A DNA stretch of 20,187 bases from Calditrichia bacterium (lineage in GTDB: Bacteria; Calditrichota; Calditrichia; Calditrichales; Calditrichaceae), in contig JALWEA010000643.1 of assembly GCA_027039465.1 (NCBI GenBank), positions 1 to 20,187 on the forward strand, written 5' to 3'. The notes beneath the pieces are model-generated. The model searched no databases. It saw nothing but the letters and a program-made list of their open reading frames with translations, and was not told where the DNA came from. A program made the position numbers and the translations under genes. Shown here piece by piece: positions 14,699 through 20,187 of the stretch (positions are counted from its first letter, which is position 1; every line of letters begins with the position of its first letter).

Positions 14699-17254
14699 CT
14701 ATTTCACCAACAGCATTTTGCGAATTTGCTCAAAGGAGCCTGCTTTTAATTTGTAGAAATAAATACCCGAAGGCAGGTTAGCTCCGTTTAATTTAACACG
14801 GTAGGTACCGGCGTTTTGCTTAGCCTGTACCAAATCCATAATTTTTTGACCGATGACATTGTAAAGGGTCAAATGAACATTCGATGCCTTGGCAATGGAA
14901 TATTCGATGGTTGTTACCGGATTAAACGGATTCGGATAGTTCTGTTTCAAACTATAAGAAGCTGCAATCGGAGTCATATTGTCTTCCAAACCCGTAACCG
15001 TATGCGTCGTATCGCCGATCCAGGTGTGCGTCCATTGATGTTGATCCAAATAGGCTAAATCTTTATTGTTCGGTGACCAGCTCAGGTTACCTTCCCATCC
15101 GCTACCGTCATTATCATGAAAGACCAAATCGAACATGATGCGCATACCGCGTTCCGGATGGAAACGAATATCGTCGCCAAAAGCAATGGAATCCAGAGGA
15201 ATTTTAGCTTCCAAAGCCCAATCTTGTCCGCTGAATTCTTCAAAATAATAGTTCGGATCATTGGGCGTATATTCGGGATCGTTTCCTTTGCCGAAATGCG
15301 TATTTTTGTATTCGTTGTAAAATCGATCCTGTAAGAAGATCAACTTGTAATCCGGTTCCGCACCGCGACTGTTTTCAGGTGTTGAATTGTGGATCGGTTT
15401 ACCGTTTTGATCCCACAAACCGATGAACATTTCAAAAGCATCCTGTGTCCACCAGGTACTAACCATATTGGCATCATAATGGAATACATCATCAGCCACA
15501 TCCGCAGCCACGTACAGATAATCCTGATCCATTGCCAGCCATACGGTTGCCGTCAGATCGTCATCATTGGTAAAATCACCGGCGGCAATATTGTTGGTAG
15601 AGGGCATTAAGACCCAGGGCATAATTTGATCCCATTCGGAGAAATCACCGTCTGCGGCAAAATTATCCGGAGCATGATCCGCAATGGTAGGCACACCCTG
15701 ACCCGTATTGGTTACCGCATCGGAAAGCCCTGCAGGGCCAACATTACCGGAAGCATCCACACATTCAACGGCATAATAATAGGTTATCTTGTGGTCTTTT
15801 AACGGATAATACAACTCATGCGTCGCATTCTGCACGCCTTCGGGAACTCCGGTTGCAACCACTTCAACGGAAGGATCATGAACATCCGTTATCGGTTTTT
15901 CGCTGGCGTAAACATTGTAAACTTCCCCGGTTTCGCCTTCAACATCCGTCCAGTAAACCAAGTTGTAATAGTCGCCTGGCGCTGCCGAAACGCCGGTTAC
16001 CTGTGCAGGCGGCACAAAATCGAAAACGGGATTACCGGTCCAAATATCATCCAAATAAATGGTTTTACCGGTCAGATCCTGTCCGTTACTCCAAATGCCG
16101 AATCCGGCAACCTTGGTCGAATCGAATTCACCGCTAACCATTTGTCCCAAATCATTGTCCCAAACGCCTGCAAAACGATTGAAATCTCTCAAAGGAACTT
16201 TAACCTGCTTCCAAGTGCCGTCGTAACCCATATCACTCTCTTTGAGCAAATAGGTCGCATGAAACGCATAATCGACCTTACCCGTGTCCTCGTCGGTATC
16301 CCAGAAGACTAACGTCAAATCACCGGTTCCGGCAGGGGCTTTAATCTTTAATTGCAGGGAGTCCGTCGTCCAGTTGTACATTAAATTTTTGGGGTGCGCC
16401 AAGTCAAAGTTAATGCCATCCCAGGCCGCACCGCCCGTCCATTTGATGCAACCGGTGCCCTGATTCGCCGCGTCATCTTCCTGTGTTACTTCCGCTGCAC
16501 CGCTCCAGCCGGTATGCATGTTTACATTGCTGGGAATAGCCTTGCCGTTGAAGAAAACCAAATTCATGGGTGCAACGCCGGTTAATTCAAAATCGTCAAG
16601 AATAATCACACCCGAAACCGTATCGTCCGGTTGTTGATAGAGTGCATTACCCTGCGAGAATTCCAAAGTCCATCCTTTGATTTTGTCCAAATCAAGGATG
16701 CCGTTACCTTCGGCTGCTTGGCCCCAACCAGGATTCCAAAAGCCTTCATCGCTCATCATTCCAACGTCTTCCAACTTTACGTCAATCTTGTTCCATCCCG
16801 GCGCATCATCCAAAATCCAATGATGGGAAAACCAGATTTCATAGTTACCGGCGGCTTCATCGGTTCCAGGCCCCGCATCACGCAGAATAATGCGGAATTC
16901 AACTTGGCCCGATTTGGATTGCGGTACCGCATTGTAGTACCAAAGAGTGATGTTGGTATAAGGCGAAAAATCGTAAGTTACGCCGCTATCGGGATTATCA
17001 TGGGTCATCCCGATCCAACCGCCCCATTGATCATAGCATTCATCTTGCCAGTCTACGCGCAGTGCACCGGTTCCTTCGTGAACGGTGTTTGTTTCAAGAG
17101 ATAGCTTTAAATAGGTGTGATTTACGCCTTCATTTCCGTAGATGTCAAAATAATTGGAATCCGGCAGGGTGTCAAAATTGTTAATAACATACTGAGCGCT
17201 GAGCATGAAGGGAACAGCGATCAGCATTACAAGAGTTAGTACGAACTTAGACAT
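14699..17254 (-). CDS. Multidomain secreted carbohydrate-binding protein (CBM11-like x2, FnIII, CBM9-like, T9SS tail)
   Basis: An 851-residue exported protein with a signal peptide ending at MLSAQ (residue 21). Two beta-sandwich domains of the CBM11/galactose-binding-like type cover about 22-226 and 230-408; each ends in a similar strand (GVIILDDFEL, GKTIYLDDIW). A fibronectin-III-like domain spans about 414-515. A CBM9/DOMON-like domain spans about 530-750 (DGDFSEWDQI, LTATVWLAMDQDYLYVAADVADD, DAFEMFIGLWD, ALEAKIPLDSI). A T9SS sorting domain occupies 765-851 (NYPNPFNPVTTIEYSI, SGIYFYKLKAG). I see no catalytic motif, so it probably binds polysaccharide at the cell surface, like the surface glycan-binding proteins of Bacteroidota loci. 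A strong GAGGAGGAG ribosome site precedes the ATG. It lies 126 bases after GH16 and is followed by a strong terminator. Ligand identity is inferred only from neighbours. Confidence 0.82.
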   Translation of the reverse strand: MSKFVLTLVMLIAVPFMLSAQYVINNFDTLPDSNYFDIYGNEGVNHTYLKLSLETNTVHEGTGALRVDWQDECYDQWGGWIGMTHDNPDSGVTYDFSPYTNITLWYYNAVPQSKSGQVEFRIILRDAGPGTDEAAGNYEIWFSHHWILDDAPGWNKIDVKLEDVGMMSDEGFWNPGWGQAAEGNGILDLDKIKGWTLEFSQGNALYQQPDDTVSGVIILDDFELTGVAPMNLVFFNGKAIPSNVNMHTGWSGAAEVTQEDDAANQGTGCIKWTGGAAWDGINFDLAHPKNLMYNWTTDSLQLKIKAPAGTGDLTLVFWDTDEDTGKVDYAFHATYLLKESDMGYDGTWKQVKVPLRDFNRFAGVWDNDLGQMVSGEFDSTKVAGFGIWSNGQDLTGKTIYLDDIWTGNPVFDFVPPAQVTGVSAAPGDYYNLVYWTDVEGETGEVYNVYASEKPITDVHDPSVEVVATGVPEGVQNATHELYYPLKDHKITYYYAVECVDASGNVGPAGLSDAVTNTGQGVPTIADHAPDNFAADGDFSEWDQIMPWVLMPSTNNIAAGDFTNDDDLTATVWLAMDQDYLYVAADVADDVFHYDANMVSTWWTQDAFEMFIGLWDQNGKPIHNSTPENSRGAEPDYKLIFLQDRFYNEYKNTHFGKGNDPEYTPNDPNYYFEEFSGQDWALEAKIPLDSIAFGDDIRFHPERGMRIMFDLVFHDNDGSGWEGNLSWSPNNKDLAYLDQHQWTHTWIGDTTHTVTGLEDNMTPIAASYSLKQNYPNPFNPVTTIEYSIAKASNVHLTLYNVIGQKIMDLVQAKQNAGTYRVKLNGANLPSGIYFYKLKAGSFEQIRKMLLVK

Positions 17255-17275
17255 AGAAAAACTCCTCCTCGATAA

Positions 17276-17317
17276 AAATTTAACTTTGAAAAAACATGAA
17301 AAGAATTTGTTAAATTT
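17276..17317 (-). promoter_or_regulatory. Leader inverted repeat before the CBM-protein gene
   Basis: AAATTTAAC (17276-17284) and GTTAAATTT (17309-17317) are exact reverse complements with 24 bases between. In the minus-strand transcript they would form a 9-bp AT-rich stem just upstream of the GAGGAGGAG ribosome site. A second strong Shine-Dalgarno-like AAGGAGGTG stands just before it (17322-17330) with no start codon behind it. Confidence 0.35.
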
Positions 17318-17380
17318 GATGCACCTCCTTTCCGTTTTAATTAATTCTAAAAATAAATTACAAAAATCATACCACTGTTT

Positions 17381-18415
17381 TTATCGCAATAAAATCATTT
17401 TTCGGGTAAGAACAGACTTTCCTGTTTTTAATTTGTAAAAATAAATCCCGCTGCTCAAATTCCGTGCATTGAATAACACGGAATACCGCCCGCTCGGTTT
17501 TAATGTATGAACCAACGTTTTTACTTTTCTGCCTGACAGATCAAAAACCGACAAATCGACCAAAGACTTCCCGGCGGCTTTTACAAAGTACTCGATGCGC
17601 GTTGCCTCATTAAACGGATTGGGATAATTTTGCTCTAATTCCATGGAATGAGGCGTTTTATTTTTCATCGGAACCGTACTTGTACTTAACGGTTGCACCA
17701 CGTCGTTAATAATAATTTCCTGAACTTCCAAATTCTCCGGCGCTTGTCCGTTCATTAGCCAGTAATTGATGTGCGTATGCAAATTTTCCGAGTCATCGGG
17801 ATTATCGTTTCCGCTGTAAACCCATTGGGCGATGTAGTAATTTTGCGAAGGCGGAGCTCCGTAATAATGGCCGTGCATACTGCCGAACATTACGTAACCA
17901 GGTTGCCAATCAAAGAAATGCGTTGTGGCCGCGCTATCCAAAGGACTCTCAAACGTGTATTGATTGCCAGGCGTGGTGTATGGTTGCACGGTAAAACTGC
18001 CCACATCCGTTTTGTTCGGATCGCCCCATTTGGAATATTCAATATCAATTTCGGCCGCATCATCGGCATAGACGAACAGTCCTATCACCATATTTTTATC
18101 CATGCGATCAATGTACCCGTCCACTAAAAAGCGATGTTCGCCGTATTGGGTCGGTTGAACCGTGTGAACTTCGGCGCAGTACCATGTCGATCCGATTTTA
18201 ATGATTTTTAAATGCAAAGCACCTGATTCATCCACCCAAACGCTTTGCGGACTATCCGACCAGTAGTTCGGCCCAGGCCCGTAAGGGCCGCCGTTTTTCA
18301 CTTCCCAGTCAACGCCGGCAAAATGAATGATGCGTTGGGCTTTTAAGGGATTATTAACCGACAAAAAGAATAAAAAGGGCAACAAATAAAGGAAACGTAT
18401 TTTTCTTTTTTTCAT
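17381..18415 (-). CDS. GH16 beta-glucanase-like secreted enzyme with T9SS tail
   Basis: A 344-residue exported protein. A signal peptide ends at PLKAQ (residue 27). Residues about 30-250 form a GH16-type jelly roll: early WEVKNGGPYGPGPNYWSDS, then the catalytic EIDIE at 122-126 (Glu122 nucleophile, Asp124, Glu126 acid/base), then KWGD. The ExDxE spacing, without the extra bulge residue, is the form found in lichenase/xyloglucanase-type members rather than most laminarinases, but this does not fix the substrate. Residues 259-344 are a T9SS sorting domain (LEQNYPNPFNEATRIEYFV, SSGIYFYKLKTG, RKMILLR). AGGGTGG lies 6-7 bases before the ATG. It precedes the CBM-protein gene and follows the LacI-type regulator across a 113-base gap with a palindrome. 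It is expected to cut beta-glucan outside the cell. Confidence 0.83.
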   Translation of the reverse strand: MKKRKIRFLYLLPFLFFLSVNNPLKAQRIIHFAGVDWEVKNGGPYGPGPNYWSDSPQSVWVDESGALHLKIIKIGSTWYCAEVHTVQPTQYGEHRFLVDGYIDRMDKNMVIGLFVYADDAAEIDIEYSKWGDPNKTDVGSFTVQPYTTPGNQYTFESPLDSAATTHFFDWQPGYVMFGSMHGHYYGAPPSQNYYIAQWVYSGNDNPDDSENLHTHINYWLMNGQAPENLEVQEIIINDVVQPLSTSTVPMKNKTPHSMELEQNYPNPFNEATRIEYFVKAAGKSLVDLSVFDLSGRKVKTLVHTLKPSGRYSVLFNARNLSSGIYFYKLKTGKSVLTRKMILLR

Positions 18416-18440
18416 GAAGCTACCACCCTAAAATATTTAG

Positions 18441-18456
18441 TTGTTTAAATAAACAA
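18441..18456. promoter_or_regulatory. Palindrome TTGTTTA-AA-TAAACAA upstream of GH16
   Basis: Two perfect 7-base arms flank a two-base centre, 26-41 bases before the GH16 ATG and in the gap after the LacI-family gene. It is a reasonable operator candidate, though its centre is AA rather than the CG usual for LacI-family sites. Confidence 0.4.
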
Positions 18457-18528
18457 ATTACTTCTAAAAAAAACGAACCATTTAATTTTCAATTTGCATG
18501 AAATTATTATTTTTTCAGGCAATTACTA

Positions 18529-19545
18529 TCAAGCCGATTCCCGCGGAATCAGCTTAACATTCAGCAAACGATGCACGGGTTTTTTAATGCCTTCGTTCAA
18601 TATTTTAATTAGCGTTTCCGCCGCTACTCTACCGATATTTTCAATGGGTTGACGCACCGTGGTTAAAGCCGGTCGTAAAAATCCGGCAATTTCAATATCG
18701 TCAAAACCGGTTACGGCCACATCGTCGGGCACGGATAAGCCTAATTCCTTAATACGATTAATGACGCCAATAGCCATGTAATCGTCAGAGCAAACCACGG
18801 CGTCGGGTCGTTTTTTGTCGGCAAACAACTTAGCCGACTCCCGATAGGCGATCTCTCGATTAAATTGACCGTTAATGATCCAATCTTCTCTTAGGGGCAA
18901 TCCGAGCTTTTGCATTACTTTTTTAAATCCGTTTAAACGATCAAGGGCATTGGTTTCCCGTAAATCGCCGGTAACAAAAGCAATCTCGGAATGGCCTTTG
19001 GCCACCAAATATTCAACAGCCAAAGCGATTCCTTTGGCGTTATTAACATCAATAAAATTAACGCCATCGGCGTAATACTTGTGGTTGGCCAATACAAACG
19101 GAACATGTTGTTCGGCCAGGGCTGCAATGCGCTCGTCCCGATGGAGCGTTTTCAACAAAATCAAACCGTCCACCATTTTGCTGCGGTGCCAATTGACGAA
19201 TTCGTTGCGATCGCCCTCCTCCGGGTTAAAGGGTAAAAGCATAATCCGATAATTATTTTTCAAAGCAATATTCGTCACGCCGCTTAGGATTTGGGCAATG
19301 TAATTGTCCAACAAGGCATGTTCAATGCGCGGAATGGTCACGCCGATAATCATGCTTTTCTTACTCGACAAACTGCGTGCCAAAAAATTGGGTTGGTACC
19401 CCAAACGCTCAATAATTTCGTTTATCCGTTCGGCCGTTTCTTTGGCCACCGGACCTTTGCCGTTCAACAAACGAGAGACGGTCATGGCCGAAACTCCGGC
19501 TTCACGGGCAATATCGGCGATGGTTACTTTATGTTCCTTGCTCAT
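18529..19545 (-). CDS. LacI-family transcriptional regulator
   Basis: A 338-residue LacI/GalR-type repressor. The N-terminal helix-turn-helix is clear (residues 8-30: TIADIAREAGVSAMTVSRLLNG), with Ala20 and Met21 at the base-reading start of the recognition helix. The hinge helix follows (YQPNFLARSLSS, with Leu59 as the minor-groove wedge). A periplasmic-binding-protein-like sensor domain covers about 63-335 (IIGVTIPRIEHALLDNY, AVVCSDDYMAIGVINRIKELG, DVAVTGFDDIEIAGFLRPALTTVRQP). Length is typical and nothing is missing. The ATG overlaps the stop of the GH18 gene as ATGA, so it is translated in step with that enzyme. The effector is probably a sugar, and the likely targets are the neighbouring glycosidase units; both are inferences. 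Confidence 0.93.
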   Translation of the reverse strand: MSKEHKVTIADIAREAGVSAMTVSRLLNGKGPVAKETAERINEIIERLGYQPNFLARSLSSKKSMIIGVTIPRIEHALLDNYIAQILSGVTNIALKNNYRIMLLPFNPEEGDRNEFVNWHRSKMVDGLILLKTLHRDERIAALAEQHVPFVLANHKYYADGVNFIDVNNAKGIALAVEYLVAKGHSEIAFVTGDLRETNALDRLNGFKKVMQKLGLPLREDWIINGQFNREIAYRESAKLFADKKRPDAVVCSDDYMAIGVINRIKELGLSVPDDVAVTGFDDIEIAGFLRPALTTVRQPIENIGRVAAETLIKILNEGIKKPVHRLLNVKLIPRESA

Positions 19546-20187
19546 TTGATTAACACAATCCTCTTTTCGATCCGTTGATATTGACTTTGGGCCACCACAA
19601 TGTATTCCCCGGAAGAATGAGAACCGGCATTCCAGAAAAAATCGTATTTTCCTTTTGCCAGCACGGTCGCGCCTAACAAGCGGGCGACCAAATGTCCAGA
19701 CACGTCAAAAATTTGTAAACGAACCGACTGCTCCCGCCTAAGATTTAATTCCAATTTAACGCTTGTGTTGAAGGGATTTGGAAAAGCTTTAAAAAAAATT
19801 GTTTTGGGAATTTCGGGATTTGGCCGCCCGTCAATACCTGTTTGGATTTTCAACACATTGGCCGCCGTATTTAATAACGGCTGGTTGTCAGCGATTTTAT
19901 CGTGCCCTAGCGCCCAAATCATGCAACCCGCCAATTTTTTGTTGACGGCATATTCGCATTTCAATTTGACGGAAACGGTGTCATCAAAAGTAATGAGCTT
20001 ATTGCCGGCAGTATTGGTCAAATAAGGAACTTTGGAAACATTGTCCCAATGGTAAACCCAGCCGTTGCCGATGAGCGGGACAATATCGGCGTATCCGTAA
20101 GTGGCGTCCCCGCCGGTGCTCGAATGGTAAAGTCCCGAGGTATTAAATTCCCGACCGTAGAAAGCCAGCCCCAATAAAATCTTTTCC
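19542..20187 (-). CDS. GH18 chitinase-like enzyme, C-terminal part, with T9SS tail (cut by window edge)
   Basis: The reading frame is open to the window end, so only about 215 C-terminal residues are seen. They begin EKILLGLAFYGREF, the strand after the active site in GH18 barrels (family pattern KI.LG.PFYGR). KLAGCMIWALGHD follows, the last barrel strand with the substrate-stacking Trp. The catalytic DxxDxDxE motif would lie upstream, outside the window, so activity cannot be judged. The last about 85 residues (FKAFPNPFNTSVKLEL, SSGEYIVVAQSQ, KRIVLIK) are a T9SS sorting domain, meaning export and surface display or release. The stop codon overlaps the LacI-type gene start (ATGA). GH18 also includes endo-N-acetylglucosaminidases, so chitin is likely but not certain as substrate. 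Confidence 0.8.
   Translation of the reverse strand, partial: EKILLGLAFYGREFNTSGLYHSSTGGDATYGYADIVPLIGNGWVYHWDNVSKVPYLTNTAGNKLITFDDTVSVKLKCEYAVNKKLAGCMIWALGHDKIADNQPLLNTAANVLKIQTGIDGRPNPEIPKTIFFKAFPNPFNTSVKLELNLRREQSVRLQIFDVSGHLVARLLGATVLAKGKYDFFWNAGSHSSGEYIVVAQSQYQRIEKRIVLIK

Noticed and set aside
15818..16312. Plus-strand open frame of 164 codons
   Set aside because: Opposite the CBM protein with clear domain motifs on the minus strand. No independent support.
16631..17104. Plus-strand open frame of 157 codons
   Set aside because: Antisense of the CBM11-like domain. No ribosome site and no recognisable motif.
14699..17254. Glycoside hydrolase assignment from the CBM9/CBM11-like modules
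   Set aside because: No catalytic motif with paired acidic residues is seen in any domain, and the modules account for nearly the whole length.

Overview
The window looks like part of a Calditrichota-type (Caldithrix-like) genome, or a close relative in the FCB group. Four products end in a type IX secretion (T9SS) C-terminal sorting domain of the style usual in Calditrichota, Ignavibacteria and Bacteroidota (a YPNPFN-like motif, then a GIYFYKL-like strand and a basic/hydrophobic tail). There is a PorV-family outer-membrane protein, a TonB-dependent receptor with an N-terminal carboxypeptidase-regulatory-like domain, and intergenic repeats of the TGTCATTCTGA...GAAGAATCTC kind. The phylum is inferred from these family resemblances, not computed. 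Every gene lies on the minus strand, so the transcriptional order runs from high to low coordinates.

Layout in transcriptional order. (1) 20187-18529: the 3' part of a GH18 chitinase-like secreted enzyme, overlapping a LacI-family regulator by an ATGA. (2) 18415-14699: a GH16 beta-glucanase-like secreted enzyme, then a large multidomain carbohydrate-binding protein (CBM11-like, FnIII, CBM9-like, T9SS tail), closed by a clear rho-independent terminator. (3) 14384-5481: a tight four-gene operon of TonB-dependent receptor, 1162-residue T9SS-exported surface protein, PorV-like barrel and SurA/parvulin-like lipoprotein. (4) 5480-4942: a gene-free stretch of nested inverted repeats. (5) 4941-1626: a GH3 beta-glucosidase and a GH5 endoglucanase closely resembling Thermotoga Cel5A. 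(6) 1419-211: a defence/plasmid-type module with an orphan AbrB-fold antitoxin (vapB), a decayed vapC remnant, and an intact MntA-HepT toxin-antitoxin pair with a recognisable promoter.

Together, parts 1-5 read as a polysaccharide utilisation locus for a beta-glucan (cellulose, mixed-linkage glucan, laminarin or mannan-type), possibly with chitin. T9SS-anchored GH16, GH18 and CBM proteins would bind and cut polymer outside the cell. The TonB receptor and its partner protein would take up oligosaccharides, and GH5 and GH3 (without T9SS tails) would finish the job in the periplasm or at the envelope. No SusD homologue is present. A 1162-residue T9SS protein and a non-catalytic CBM protein occupy the places where Bacteroidota would have SusD and surface glycan-binding proteins. 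This SusD-free cassette with its own PorV and chaperone-like lipoprotein is the most interesting feature of the window.
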